A stretch of DNA of 64,000 bases from Eleusine coracana subsp. coracana. Lineage: Eukaryota; Streptophyta; Magnoliopsida; Poales; Poaceae. Within the stretch, counting starts at the first letter, position 1, and every line of letters begins with the position of its first letter. Shown here one piece after another: positions 1-13,400 of the stretch. The notes beneath the pieces were generated by a model that saw nothing but the letters and a program-made list of their open reading frames with translations, ran no database searches and had not been told where the DNA came from. The stretch is from the NCBI GenBank assembly GCA_032690845.1, contig CM064426.1, forward strand, positions 44,284,508-44,348,507, given 5' to 3'. The position numbers and the translations under genes were made by a program.

Positions 1-314
1 AGGCGGGCAAGAAATACACAGCCTGTTGTTGTCCAAGTTTCTGATGCTGCTTCAATTTGGTGTCTTTATTTTAGAGAGTGTCAACTCTGTTCTAGTTTAT
101 CCTGTTGAACCTATTTTGTGGGTCATATCAGTGGTCTGTATCGTAAGTACTTTGGCAATGCTCTCTAGTGCAAGCATCATTTGGAACCTTCTCTCTACTG
201 CTAAAACTGTGATGAACAAAAACCAGGCTGAGCACTACTATAGATCATATTTCAACAACCGTGCTCTGTCTTCTACGAAGCACAGAATTCACATCAAACT
301 AACCAGGTTTCCGA

Positions 315-1166
315 ATGGATAACAACAACCAAGCAGTAAACCAACAAACAGGTAGAAACATCTGGAACATCTTAAACTGGAACATTCGTGGTCTAAATGC
401 GCCAGACAAACAAAGAGCCGTCCGAGCAAAAGTAGCTGAAACTGGCTGCACAATCTACTGTCTACAAGAAACCAAAATGCATCACATAGATCATTCTGCT
501 ATCAGAAAATGGGCACCAAAGAGATTCAACCAATTTGTTTATCAACCATCCCAAGGTCAATCAGGGGGTATAATCATTGGCTGGGCAGGAAATACCTTTC
601 AAGGGCAAGTCATACACAACTTAAGATATGCCATCACAGTCAAGCTAACCTCTAGACACAATGCTGAAGTCTTCACCCTGACAGCAATATACGGGCCATG
701 TCAAGGACCTGACAGAGAGGATTTCTTATCATGGTTCAGCAATCTTCAAATAGAGGAAGAAGATAACTGGATTTTCTTAGGTGACTTCAACTTCTATAGG
801 GCAATGACCAACAGAAACAGACTAGGAGGCAACATAGCAGATATGATGTGATTCAATCAAACAATTGAACAACTAGGCCTTATGGAAATCCCACTTAAAG
901 GACGCCAGTTCACATGGAGTAACATGCAGGAGGACCCACTATTAGTGCAGCTAGATTGGTGCTTTACATCAGTAAACTGGGCTTTGGACTATCCAAACAC
1001 TCTTATGCTACCCCTAGCCAGGCCCACGTCAGATCACATCCCCTGCAACGTCCAAATTGGCACAAAAATCCCTAAAGCAAGGATCTTCAGGTTTGAGAAT
1101 TTCTTGGTTCAACACCTGGATTTCTTTGAAGTGGTGCAACAAGCCTGGCAGACTCAAGTCAGAGGA
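315..1166 (+). pseudogene. LINE-1 ORF2 endonuclease domain, broken
   Basis: The ATG at 315 opens a frame whose product has the N-terminal signature of plant L1 endonuclease: ILNWNIRGLN (about residues 16-25), CLQETK, an AIYGP segment and WIFLGDFNF, which carry the expected Asn, Glu and Asp metal and substrate positions. After an in-frame TGA at 849-851 the domain continues from 882 with the LDWCFTS and PTSDHIP motifs; the latter holds the catalytic Ser-Asp-His. This enzyme nicks target DNA to prime reverse transcription. Near 1166 the endonuclease tail joins directly to the start of the RT palm, so the linker of several hundred residues is missing. It is non-functional as it stands. Confidence 0.85.
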
Positions 1167-3269
1167 AATAATCCAGTTCATGCAAATGACTACAGGCCAA
1201 TCTCTTTACTCAACTCAGTTCTGAAACTCCTCACAAAACTCATGGCCAACAGATTGCAAAAAGTGATCATTCCTCTGATCCACAGGAATCAATAGGGCTT
1301 CATCAAAACTAGAGCAATTCAAGACTGCCTAGCATGGGCATATGAATACTTACATCAGTGCCATCAATCCAAAGAGCCAATAATCATACTAAAGCTAGAT
1401 TTTGAAAAAGCTTTTGACACAATAGAGCACTGGGTAATGATCCAGATGATGCAACAAATGGACTTCACAGAAAGGTGGACAAGATGGGTTCAGAACATTT
1501 TTAACTCAGCCACAACATCTATTCTTCTAAATGGGGTCCCTGGAAATACAATACAATGCAAAAGAGGAGTAAGGCAAGGAGACCCCCTCTCACCCCTTCT
1601 ATTTGTCCTAGCAGCAGACTTACTTCAAGTGGTGATCAACAAAGCACACAACCTAGGATTGTTAACACTACCTATAGCACAAGGCAGCAATAAAGACTAT
1701 CCAATAGTACAATACGCAGATGACACCATTCTAATCATGAAAGCATCCCAGAGAGAGCTTTTCTGCTTGAAAGGTATTCTTCAATCCTTCACCATGTCGA
1801 CAGGCCTCAAAGTTAACTTTCAAAAGTCTTGTATGGTACCAATCAACCTGAACCAAGAGCAGACTCAAATCATGGCAGGGACATTTGGCTGCACTATTGG
1901 CTTCATGCCATTCACATACCTAGGATTACCCCTAGGGACTACAAAACCGAACATTGAAGATCATGCACCTATCATCACCAAGATCGAAAGGAAATTGTCA
2001 GCAACAAGCACCCTTCTAGGACTGGCAGTAAGAGTCACATATATAAACTCGGCAATCAGATCCATACCAGTATACGCAATGTGTACCCTAAAGTTACATG
2101 CTGCAGTGCATGAACATATTGACAAGCTATGCAGAGCCACATTATGGAGAGGGAAAGAAATGGATTCAAGAGGTAAAGCCCTAGTACTAGTAGCATGGGA
2201 CAAATGTATCATACCAAAAGAGAAAGGGGGACTTGGCATCAAGAACATCAGACTTCAAAATGAAGCCCTCCTCCTAAAGCATCTAGACAAATTCTACAAC
2301 AAAAAGGATATCCCATCGGTGCAGCTTATCTGGGAAACACACTACTCTGGAGGGCAAATTCCATATGAAACAATAGCAAAAAGCTCTTTTCGGTGGAAAG
2401 ACATCATGTCGTACAATGACCACTACAGGGGAATAGCTACATGTAAAGTTGCAGATGGATCCATAGTCATGCTATGGAACGACGTTTGGAATGGCCATTC
2501 TCTCAAAAATGAACTCACACGTCTGTACTCATTTGCCAAAAATATCAAAGTCTCAGTGGCCAAATACATAGAGAACCAGAATATAGCAGATAACTTCCAT
2601 TTACCACTGAGTACTGAGGCTTTCACTGAATTGCAAACTCTCAATGATATTATACAGCAGATTCAACACAATCAACAGCCACATGATGAATGGCATTACA
2701 TTTGGGGATCTGCAACCTATACAACCTCCAAGTTCTACATGATCCCCTTTTTGGTGCTGCAGCCACCTCAACCCTTTAAATGGATATGGAAATCCAAGTG
2801 TTCAAAAAAGGTCAAAATTTTCACATGGCTACTCTTCATGGATAGACTAAACACAAGGAATATCCTGCATAGAAAGAAAGTACCATTACAGGGAAACAAC
2901 TACAACTGCAGCTGATGCAACTTACAACAACAAGAGACAGCCTTCCATCTTTTCTTCCAATGCACTTTCAGCACCTCATGTTGGCAGCAGATAGGCATAG
3001 AATGGAACACCACCCACGAATTCTTCACAATGATCCAACAAGCTAAAGCAGCTTTCCCAGTGAGGCACTTCATGGAAATTTTCACCATGGCAGCCTGGCA
3101 GATTTGGAAGCAAAGAAACAGACTGATTTTTGACAGCAAACAACCAACAATCCTGACCTGGTGGCAAGATTTCCAAGAGGAGGTCAATTTACAACTACAT
3201 AGAACAAATCCTGTAACCAGAGACAACATTCTAACATGGATGAGCTCTCTACCTGAACCGGTGCCCTGA
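1167..3269 (+). pseudogene. LINE-1 ORF2 reverse transcriptase and zinc-binding C-terminus, broken
   Basis: The segment starts with NDYRPISLLN (near 1186), the entry motif of plant L1 RT. A stop at 1293-1295 interrupts the fingers. The longest open stretch, 1437-2915, contains GVRQGDPLSPLLF and the catalytic YADD box (QYADDTILIM, near 1710-1740), followed by a thumb region with GGLGIKN. At 2770-3200 comes the RVT zinc-binding domain, with FKWIWKSKCSKKVKIFTWLL and, after a TGA at 2913-2915, more Cys/His residues; the frame ends with TGA at 3267-3269. RT with YADD copies the LINE RNA at a nicked target. The length and motifs match the family, but stops and the upstream deletion rule out function. 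Confidence 0.85.
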
Positions 3270-3390
3270 TCAGCACCTTTCGTTTTCTTTTTCTTTGGCC
3301 GAAGGCCTTGTACAGTTTTTCTCGTTCGTGCTTTTTGCAATAAAATTCTACAGTGAGAGCTTCTCCTACTGTGTTCAGGTAAAAAAAAAA

Positions 3391-4139
3391 GTCTCTTTCT
3401 GATGTCACACATGAATAGATATCAGGATATACTGTTTAAAGAAGACTTTGCTCTTAGCTAAAGCCATCTGTTATGTTGATTCAGTTAATGGTGTGATGTA
3501 AACCCCTTCTGTTGGACAACATTATGTTGGCTGGATTGGTAATTCAGACAGAGAAGTGGCATCCAAATATGAAATAGTTTTCATGTTTCCTAGCTTTCAG
3601 CTGATTGAAAGCTTTCAATCAATGGTTTGTTCTTTTGAATTTTGATTTTTATTTTGTAGGATTATTTGTATAATAATTATAAATCATTGGATATAGATCT
3701 AATGGCTTAAAGAGGTGACTGAAAGTTACTCCTAACTTTCAGTCAGCTGAAAATTAGCAAGTCTCAATAGTTTTCGAATATCAAAATGATTTGGGATGTT
3801 TGTAAAATAGGATTACTACATTTTGCATGCTGACAAATACAAGCTTTGAAGGATTCTTGTTTTTTCTTGGAGTTTTGTTTGTGAGTGTTTTGCAAGGTTT
3901 CATCCTGTAAATCGTGACAGAAATCTTGTAATACCATACTGATACCAAATACGTATAGTTTAAAATCAAAGCAGCATGTCAGGCCCACACATAATGGTGC
4001 TTCAGATGTCTACAGTGAACTCTTTCTTTTTGTTTCTATAGATAGATGAAATAATATAATGCTTATCTGAACAGTCTGCTGGTTATCAGAAGCTACCACT
4101 GAGTTACGTTTTACTTGTCATCAGTAGTGAAACATAATA
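3391..4139 (+). other. Intronic DNA between LINE-1 and the Stowaway MITE
   Basis: AT-rich, stop-laden sequence with no coding motif on either strand. It contains short inverted stretches around CTTTCAG and CAGCTGAAAG (3595-3760). I read it as the remainder of an SGF29 intron, because LINE-1 ends on its left and the first visible SGF29 exon lies just beyond the MITE on its right. Confidence 0.5.
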
Positions 4140-4346
4140 CTCCCTCCGTCCCAAAATATTTGACACTTTAGCCAACTCCATTTGTCCCAAAATAATTGTC
4201 ATTCTCACTTTCCGATGCAACTTTCTCTCTTTCCAATACATTCCTATCTCTATCTCTCTCCTCGTTTCCTGTGCACCTACCTTTTACACTTCTCCTTAGT
4301 TCTCGTGCCCGGAGCCAAAACGTCAATTATTTTGAGACGGAGGGAG
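4140..4346. mobile_element. Stowaway (Tc1/mariner-type) MITE
   Basis: A 207-bp element with terminal inverted repeats CTCCCTCCGTCCCAAAATA at the left and its complement (ATTTTGAGACGGAGGGAG) at the right. TA dinucleotides flank it at 4138-4139 and 4347-4348, the target-site duplication of Stowaway elements. It has no coding capacity; it would have been moved by a transposase supplied in trans. It lies about 125 bp upstream of the first visible SGF29 exon, a typical placement for grass Stowaway copies. Confidence 0.9.
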
Positions 4347-4472
4347 TAGTTTGGTTCTCATGCTTTCCTTTCTTTGTTACTGTTTGATGTGGTTACTGTC
4401 GCTTTCCAATCTGTTATGCCATTTGAAAATAAGGAAATGCTAATATCTATTTGTCTTTGCTCTGTTTTCTAG

Positions 4473-7400
4473 CTCCAGAGATGGTTGATAAATCAGCTGA
4501 CACCATTATGATTAAGCTTCGTAGTTTATATTCACATGCGAAGGAGCTCTGTGAGAATGAAGTCAGGTAAAATTATGGAGATTTTAGTTTTGATTGTCTG
4601 GAAGTTGTTCCTTTTTTTCTCTTTCTAGTTGTCCCTTTTTTCAACAACATTTACTGCTCAGGTGTTTTGTGTGTAAAAGATGATTAATTGGGACTGTAAT
4701 TGCTGTCTGATTTTAGTAAATTAAAGTATAGTTGAACCATAGACACCACAAGTAGCACTGCACTACTTCTGTTCCCGTCATCTTGTACCTATGATCACTG
4801 CTAACATTTGCATGCAGTAACTAATTGTATATAATCAGTTAATACAATTTGCATGGAATGTATAGAAAAGTCATATAGCTGTTGAAACTGGATCATCCCT
4901 TTTGTAGCATTTTCACATTTTCTATACCTGCATGCAAACCTGAGTTTTTTGAAGAGTGTGGAATGGCACAGTGGAATGACTTCACACTGTTGACTTTTTG
5001 CAGTGCCTCAAACGCTTTGATGGGAATGTTAGATGGTTTTATGCAATCTGGATCTTCAACTGCACAAAGAAAAAAGATAGGTAAGCATAGATCTTTCAAG
5101 TTAGGTTTATGACCCTTTAATGCAAAACACAGTATTATCTATGCTTCTACACTGCAGAAGTTGGTGAACAAAAAAAGAAAAGGATCAAATCTGACACAGA
5201 TACACGGATTTCTGCTGCATCTATGAGGAACCAACTTGACCAAGCTGCAAACCTGAAAGGAGAGCAGGTTTCAACTTCAGCTGTATTTAGAAATATCAGT
5301 TAGTCTTGGTATTTAATGTATACATGAGTGCATACTACCTCAATGGCAGAAGCTTCTACCTTCATGTAAGAAATGATAGGAACCTTCCTGTATCTGAATT
5401 AGTACCGTAGGATTATCAGCACCTTGTAAAAGGTGCCAATTTTGCAGTTGCACTCCGTCAAAATATCCAGAATGGCAAATATGCCATCAGGTGTTTGAAT
5501 CTGCGTATTCTTAGAATGATCTGCACATTTTCTTCCTTTTGGATTGCAGAGTCTTAGTATATTAGGATGGTACCATGTGGAATTACCTTAACTGTGGATT
5601 TCCATTAGTTCTTTTAACCTGTCACTTGTGGACTTTTTTTTTTCAACTTAAAGTCTATCGCTTTGATTCCATTTCAAATGGAACTTCTTTTTATTATTCT
5701 TGATAATCTCGTGTTTGTTTTCTTTGTTCTTTCAATCTTGGACTTCACAACTCACGAGTGTTTTTAGGTTTTATGTTATTTTTTCAAAGTTGCTTTTATA
5801 TGCTTCTATGGTTTTTGAAAATACAAGAAATAATTGATCGTCCAGATTGTCGTCAGACCATATTTTTCTCCATTTTTCTTTCTTTGAATGAACAGTATCT
5901 TTTCCTTTAAAGAAATGGTTCCTTTATCATTGGACATGCAGGATTCAATTGCCACTTCAAAATGACTTCATTTTTTTTCTTTTGATAATGAACTTCCTTG
6001 TGATTGACATAGAGTTATGCAACCATATGATTCTCATGTTCCTTATGTTAGCTACTTCATTTATGAAAAATCCACTGCAAAAAAGCACTACATTAAAGCA
6101 CTGTGATAATTTTTTGCTTATATGCAATTGTGGACCCTGCATCTATGTTGTCAAGCTAAGGGGTCATTAATGGACTTCTAGAAAAAGACTATACTATTTA
6201 TAACTGTTAATAGTTGTCAAATCATTTTAGATATGTTTTTTCAGTCCTTCACAATTACCAGTACAAACATTTACAGAGGACTTGCAGAATAGGTTGAACC
6301 CCAAAGAAAATAAGAACCTGCCTATTTCACTTGTAGAATCCAAATCCATAGAATTGGTAAATACCAAATCAAATGGAATCAGGAAGGTCCATAGAGGTTA
6401 AGCTGACTATTGACATTATCCTGTCATGATTCCTCCATAAAACTGAACCTACATCTTTGCAAGCAGTCAGATAGTTCACTTTTCTTAGCTATAAGTACTG
6501 TACTTTTATTTTAGGATGATTGTCCTAGTTGTGGAACTTAGTCTTTGCGGTCTGTAAAAATTCATTATTGGCATGCAATTTAGCTCTTTTACTCTGATTG
6601 TTCACATGAATGCTGTATCTAAGTTCGCCTAGTTGTGTAATAATTTTGATCCATGCTCTGTCATTTCAGGTTGCAGCTAGAGTAAAATCAGATGATGAAA
6701 AAGACGAGTGGTTTGTGGTCAAAGTCATACATTTTGATAAAGATACAAAAGAGTATGTATCTATTTATTCTCGTCCATCTATAGTGTTTGCATGTTTTGC
6801 TGATATGAATGTTCAGCCTGGAGAAACGAAGTATGGATTGAATGGAGTTAGTTTCAATAGAAAAATATTGCCTTAACTGATTTATTACCTGAAAAAGTTG
6901 GAGTTTTGATTGCATGAACCTTACTCAGGAGATTCTGGGTAGACAAGGTACTTATATAAATAGAAAGTTTTAAATATTCCAATTAATCATGACTATGGTA
7001 TTGCTAAAAATAGCCCATGAAACATGAACCTATAAACCAAAGAGAGCCACAGGGACCTAGCTGGCACTGAGCGTAGCACTAAATAACTTATATAAATAGA
7101 AGAATAAAATTAATAAAACTGAGAGTTATGTTTTGTCATTACTAATGTGGTAATACCAATATACTACTTGCTTCACATGCAAAAAGTAAAAGAGGGGGGG
7201 GGGGGGGGGGGGTCCAGCTCTGCAGTTGTGTTTTCTACCATAAATAAACTTCACTACAGATAAGGATTTGATATGACAAACAAGTTAAACCTAACACCTA
7301 ACAGAAGAAACCAATCACTAACCATTTGCTACAATGATTTCATGAATGGTACTTGTGTGCTACAATTACATTGTGCATAACAAAATTTTATATTATTTGA

Positions 7401-10400
7401 AGGAATGTTATGTGGGGACGAGTTTATTCTCGTCGGGATAAGCAGAAGGGTTCTCCTGTGGCATCAGGTTAGTTAGCCACGGAGGAGTGCTTGCCAAGTT
7501 AGGAGTTTGTTTAGATATCAGGAAGTCTTCATTAGGATTGAGTCGTTTTGTTAGTTGAGATCCATTGTAATTGGCCGGCTATATAAGCCAGGCGTGAGAT
7601 TAATAAAGGCAAGCAAGTTTATCTACAACTCTATCTCTCTCTCTCTTCCTCTTAAGCTGATGGGCGAGCAACAGCCCTAGTTACCCCGAGCCTCACCATA
7701 ACATCTGGTATCAGCATCCTGGTGTCTTTCCCACCCACACCGCCGCCATGCCTGACGACCCCAAGAACAAGAAGGCGGAGGGCACCGCCGACGACATGGC
7801 CGCCCTTCTCCAAGCAGTTTTGACCAAGCTCGATCGCCTCGACGTCATGGAGGCCAAACTCGACGACCACAACGCTGCCATCAGCCGCCTTGAACAAACA
7901 TCCCAGGACCTTATCCCGGCCAACAGGACCTCGGGTGGCCACCAACGTGACACCTTTGCCACATCTGACGGCCGTGGCTCCCACCGCGATGGCCAGTTTC
8001 AGATCGATGGCCGTGGCGCACCCAAGTTCCACAAGATCGATTTTCCAAAGTACGATGGTCGCTCTGATCCACTGTCGTACATCCATCAGTGCGAGCAGTT
8101 TTTCAGGGGCTTCCGCGTCCTTGAGGAAGAGAAGGTCTGGCTTGCATCCATCCAACTCTCAGGACCAGCGACGATCTGGTATATGCGAGTTGAGCGGGAG
8201 GATGGCACCCCTTCATGGTGCCGCTTCACCGAACTCCTGAACCTTCGTTTCGGGCCGCCTCTGCGTGCCAATCCGCTAGGTGACCTTGCGGCATGTCGTC
8301 GCACGGGATCGGTGGCCATCTACGAGGAGGAGTTCCTGTCGCTCCTAGCCCGTGCAGGGCCGCTCACGGAATCGCAACAGGTGCAACTCTTCACGTTCGG
8401 CCTTCAACCTCCTCTGAGTATTGATGTTCAGCTGCAAGGACCGCGCTCCCTGGAAGTCGCCATGAACATGGCCCGATCAATGGAGATTCGGGAGCAGACC
8501 GTGGCCGCACAACAGCAGCAGCAACTTCAGCTCCAGCAGGCCCAACGCTCATCGCGCGCCTCGTCCAGCTGTGGGGTTCTGCACCGACACCACAGGCCGC
8601 CCCGACACCACAGGCCCAGCCTCCGGCCCTACCTACGATCACGACGGCTGTGGTGGCTGGACGCACTGTCCGCCTCTCGCCTGCCGAGATGGAAGAACGC
8701 CGCCGCTTGGGCCAATGTTGTAATTGTGATGACAAGTATGTCCGTGGCCACAACAAAGTCTGCAAGCGTCTCTTTCTCCTGGAGCTGACAGAGGAGGATG
8801 ACCCGGAGGACACCGCCCCAAACCCGGCCATACTACAGATTTCGCTACATGCCCTCACGGGCATCCAGACCGGCGACAAGATGCAGGTCGAGGTTCACAT
8901 CGGCAACTGCACACTCCGCACTCTTCTGGACTCGGGCTCGACACACACATTCATCGCCGAGACTGCTACTGCCCGCCTGCCTATTCCAATGTGCAGTAAG
9001 CACAACCTCTTTGCCACTGTCGCCAATGGCGAACACGTGCGATGCCGGGGAGTCTTCAAGAACACATCGTTCTGCATCAATGATGAGACGTTCACCACGG
9101 ACTTCTACACCTTGCCACTCGGCTGCTATGATATAGTACTGGGAACTCGCTGGTTGGCGTCGTTGGGACCAATACTTTGGGATTTTGGACAGCTGGTCAT
9201 GTCCTTCTGGCATCACGATCACCAAGTTGTCCTGCAAGGCTTGGCTGCACCATCTCCAGCTGCGGTCTGTGCTGTTGACAGCCTGCTCGATCGCTTGCTC
9301 GCCGCCTTCACTGATGTCTTTGATGAGCCACAAGGGCTGCCACCCCAATGCTCCCAAGATCATCGGATCCACCTGCTGCCTGGCGCATCTCCGGTAGCTG
9401 TGCGCCCATATCGCTACCCAACGACTCAGAAGGATGAACTTGAGCGACAATGCCGTGACATGGAAGACCGCGGCCTGATCCGTCGTAGCCAATCGGCGTA
9501 CTCGTCTTCGGTACTGCTTGTTAAGAAGGGCGATGGCAGCTGGCGTTTCTGCGTTGATTACAGGGCCCTCAATGGCTTAACAATCAAGGATAAGTTCCCA
9601 ATACCAGTGGTGGGTGAGCTTTTGGATGAGCTCCATGGCGCCAAGTTCTTCAGCAAGCTTGATCTCCGTTCTGGATACCACCAAGTGCGTATGCACCCTG
9701 ATGATATTGAAAAGACAGCATTCCGCACTCACGATGGCTTGTACGAGTTCCTGGTCATGCCATTCGGCTTGACCAATGCATCAGCCACGTTCCAGGCATT
9801 GATGAATGAGGTGCTCCGACCCTACCTGCGCCAGTTCGTCTTGGTGTTGTTCGATGATGTGCTGATTTTCAGCCCCTCTTGGTCTGAGCACTTGGTGCAT
9901 CTCCGCATAGTACTGGAAACCATGTGCTCTCACCAGCTGTTCCTCAAGCGTTCCAAATGTTCATTTGGTACCACATCTGTCGCATACTTGGGTCATGTTG
10001 TCTCGGCGGCCGGCGTCGCCATGGATGAAGGCAAAGTTCAAGCAGTGGTGGACTGGCCAACTCCACGATCCGTCTGGGCCTTGTGAGGTTTCCTTGGTCT
10101 CACGGGTTACTACCGCAAATTCATTAGCAACTTTGGCATTATCGCGGCACCTCTGACCCAACTGCTCAAGAAGGAGGCGTTTGCATGGTCTCCAGCGGCC
10201 GACACGGTGTTCCAGATGCTCAAGGACGCCCTCACCACAGCCCATGTCCTCCGCTTACCAGATTTTGAGCAGCTGTTCATCGTCGAGTGTGATGCATCGG
10301 GCTTTGGGTTCGGCGCAGTTCTTCACCAAGGCAGCGGCCCGATTGCCTTCTTCAGCAAACCCGTCGCGCCACGCCATCACGCCCTTGCCGCTTATGAGCG

Positions 10401-13400
10401 TGAACTGATCGGCTTGGTGCATGCCGTGCGCCACTGGCGCCCATATCTTTGGGGCAGGTGTTTCATTGTCCGCACAGACCACTACAGTCTCAAGTTTCTC
10501 CTGGATCAGCGACTTGCGACGATTCCTCAACATCACTGCGTAAGCAAACTTTTGGGATTTGACTTTGCTGTGGAATATAAGACAGGATGCACCAACATCG
10601 TGGCCGATGCTCTGTCCCGCCGCGACGCAGACCAGGGCGAGCTGTGCGCTGTGTCATCCCCAAGTTTCGACATCATGGCTGAAATCAAGACCGCCGCATC
10701 ATCTGACCCCGCGCTAGTAACCCTCGCTGAGCAAGTCACAGCAGCCCAGTTGGCGGCGCCGTGGGCCTTGTTCGACGGCTTGGTCACGTACAACGGCCGG
10801 GTCTATATTCCACCGGCCTCTCCGCTGCTACCGGCGCTGCTAGCAGACAGCCACACGGGGGGCCATGAAGGTGTTCAGAAGACGCTGCAGCATTTCCTGC
10901 TGTGACTTCCATACACCTAATGCGAGGTCCCTGGTGCAAGAGTTCGTCAAGAATTGCTCAATCTGTCAGCAAAATAAAACGGACCATCTCCATCCTGCTG
11001 GGTTGCTCCTGCCTCTACCTGTTCCAAGTCAAGTTTGGGCAGATGTTGCCCTGGACTTAATCGAAGGACTGCCCAAGGTGGGTGGCAAGACTGTTATCCT
11101 CACAGTGGTGGACCGGCTCTCTAAGTACACGCATTTCATACCCCTGGCACATCTCTACACAACTGAATCAGTGGCACGGGTCTTTTATTCCGAGATCGTG
11201 CGTCTCCATGGTATTCCTGAGTCTCTGGTGTCTGACCGCGACCCGGTGTTTACCTCTGCATTCTGGCAGGCCCTATTCAAAGCAACCGGATCCAAGCTCC
11301 ACATGTCTTCAGCCTTTCACCCGCAATCAGATGGACAGTCGGAAGCGTTAACAAAGCCATTGGCATGTATCTGCGTTGCATGACAGGAGACAGACCAAGG
11401 AATTGGGTTTGCTGGCTCCCCTGGGCAGAATACACATACAACACATCGTTTCATACAGCACTCCAGGACACTCCATTCAGATTGGTGTATGGTCGTGACC
11501 CTCCTTCAATTCGCTCCTATGAGGCAGGTGATATCCGTGTGGCAGCAGTAGCACAAACTATGACGGAGCGTGATGCTTTTCTGGAAGATGCGCGCTATAG
11601 GCTGGAGCAGGCACAGCAGCATGCCAAGTCCATCTATGATCGCTCTCATCGCGAGGTTTCCTTTGAGGTTGGCGATTGGGTCTGGGTTCGCCTTCGACAG
11701 CGCCCTTTTGCATCAGTAGCTGTCCAGGCTAATCGCAAGCTGAGCCCTCGCTTCTTTGGGCCTTACCGCATTATCGCTAAGATCAACGATGTGGCCTACC
11801 GGTTAGAACTGCCGCCTCGGGCTTGTCTCCATGATGTTTTTCATGTGGGTCTCCTGAAGAAATTTGTGGGTTCCCCACCTGAAGCACCACCAGCCTTGCC
11901 GCCTATTCAGTATGGTGCAGTTGTTCCTGAACCTGAATCCGCTCTCAAGGCACGACTTAGCAGGGGTGTCCGTCAGATACTGGTTCAGTGGCGGGGTCAG
12001 CCGTCCTCGTCAGCTTCGTGGGAGGACCTTGCAGAATTCCAGAGACTCTATCCCACTTTCCAGCTTGAGGACAAGCTGCTTGTCGAGGAGGGGAGTGATG
12101 TTATGTGGGGACGAGTTTATTCTTGTCGGGATAAGCAGAAGGGTTCTCCTGTGGCATCAAGTTAGTTAGCCACGGAGGAGTGCTTGCCAAGTTAGGAGTT
12201 TGTTTAGATATCAGGAAGTCTTCATTAGGATTGAGTCGTTTTGTTAGTTGAGATCCATTGTAATTGGCCGGCTATATAAGCCAGGCGTGAGATTAATAAA
12301 GGCAAGCAAGTTTATCTACAATTCTATCTCTCTCTCTTCCTCTTAAGCTGATGGGCGAGCAACAGCCCTAGTTACCCTGAGCCTCACCATAACAAGGAAC
12401 CATTACAGTCATTATTGTATGGATTTGCAGGTATGAGGTATTAGATGAGGAGCCAGGTGACGATGAAGAGAGTACCCAAAAGTATGAGAGGTTCAAGTTT
12501 CTAACTATATGTTTCATTTTCTGCAGTTTGCTATTCTTCAAAATCACCTACTTGATTATTATTTTTGTTTATGTTGATGAAAGCTATTACTTTATTTGAA
12601 TGACCTCAGTAACTAGACATAAGTTTAGCATTGCAGTAACATTGAACTAATATGGAGGGTGCAAAAGTTCCTGGTAAATGATTCTCCGTGACACTTTTTT
12701 GCTTGTGTCTTTCCTGGGGTCTCTACATTCTACACAACCAAAGCATTGAGTTTATAAGCTGCAGGTTGGGATGTTAGTTATCTGTTGTAGTTCTTGATCT
12801 TTCTAAGGTTGTCCCCCATACTATGTCATAAGTTCACAGGAAACCAGTTGTTGTGAAATTAGTGTGCTCTTTGGTTAATAATTGTAACAGTGTGAAGTAG
12901 TCACATGTCATAACTAGGCAGTGGTTTTATACCTCTTCATATCTTCAAATCAATTTTAAGGACACAATTCCTTCTGTTGAGATTACAAATTATATGGTCC
13001 ATTACATTGGTAAAACTTTTTAGCTGATCAATTCCTTGATATAGTTTACAGTAAAGTTAGATGCCTACCTGAGGGAAACTCTGAAATATTTGAAATAATT
13101 ATGCTTATCTTCAGTTAAACCTGGCTGGCCTTATATAGCCAGCAATTGTACAACTTGACGCTAACTGACTCTGAACAATTGAAACTAACAAACTGTTAAG
13201 CTAATCCAACTAACAAGCAAATCTCTCAAACTGAATTGCCAAGCTAGCTAGAAACCGAGACACTTATCTCTTCAACCTGATGCCACTAATCCTAGTTTGT
13301 TTGTGCAGCTGAAATGTTGCTTCTGCATGTCCGCTTGGCCATCTCTTAGTTTTTTTTTTTCTCGAAAAGGCCATTTCGTAGTTCCAAGGCCCATAACAAG

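Larger units (their letters stand above)
1..3390 (+). mobile_element. L1-type LINE (LINE-1), degenerate, running off the left edge
   Basis: A non-LTR retrotransposon copy with an apurinic-type endonuclease, a reverse transcriptase and a C-terminal zinc-binding reverse-transcriptase domain, in the order usual for plant L1 elements. The 3' end has an AATAAA-like signal near 3340 and a terminal A run at 3381-3390. Coding is broken by stops at 849-851 and 1293-1295 and by a large internal deletion near 1166. It probably lies in an upstream intron of SGF29, in the same orientation, because recognisable SGF29 exons begin about 1.1 kb downstream. The 5' end and the left target-site duplication are not visible. 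Bases 1-314 hold no domain I recognise and may be LINE 5' UTR or ORF1 remnant. Confidence 0.85.
7406..12394 (+). mobile_element. Reina-type Ty3/gypsy chromovirus (Reina-1), full length, coding broken
   Basis: A complete LTR retrotransposon of 4989 bp, flanked by the 5-bp target-site duplication AGGAA (7401-7405 and 12395-12399). LTRs of 298 and 296 bp start TGTTATG and end CATAACA. The internal order is PBS, gag, protease, RT, RNase H, integrase and a C-terminal chromodomain. Short LTRs, a length near 5 kb and a chromodomain fit the Reina clade. The LTRs differ at only a handful of sites, so this is the youngest insertion in the window. It sits in an SGF29 intron in the sense orientation, so its LTR promoter and poly(A) signals could in principle affect the host transcript. 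Confidence 0.93.

Noticed and set aside
26..322. A 98-codon open frame at the left edge
   Set aside because: It starts with TTG, has no recognised domain, overlaps the LINE endonuclease start and has no codon or motif support; most likely LINE 5' sequence.
8391..9492. Long minus-strand open frames opposite Reina-1 pol
   Set aside because: They are antisense shadows of GC-rich protease and RT coding sequence and contain no domain.
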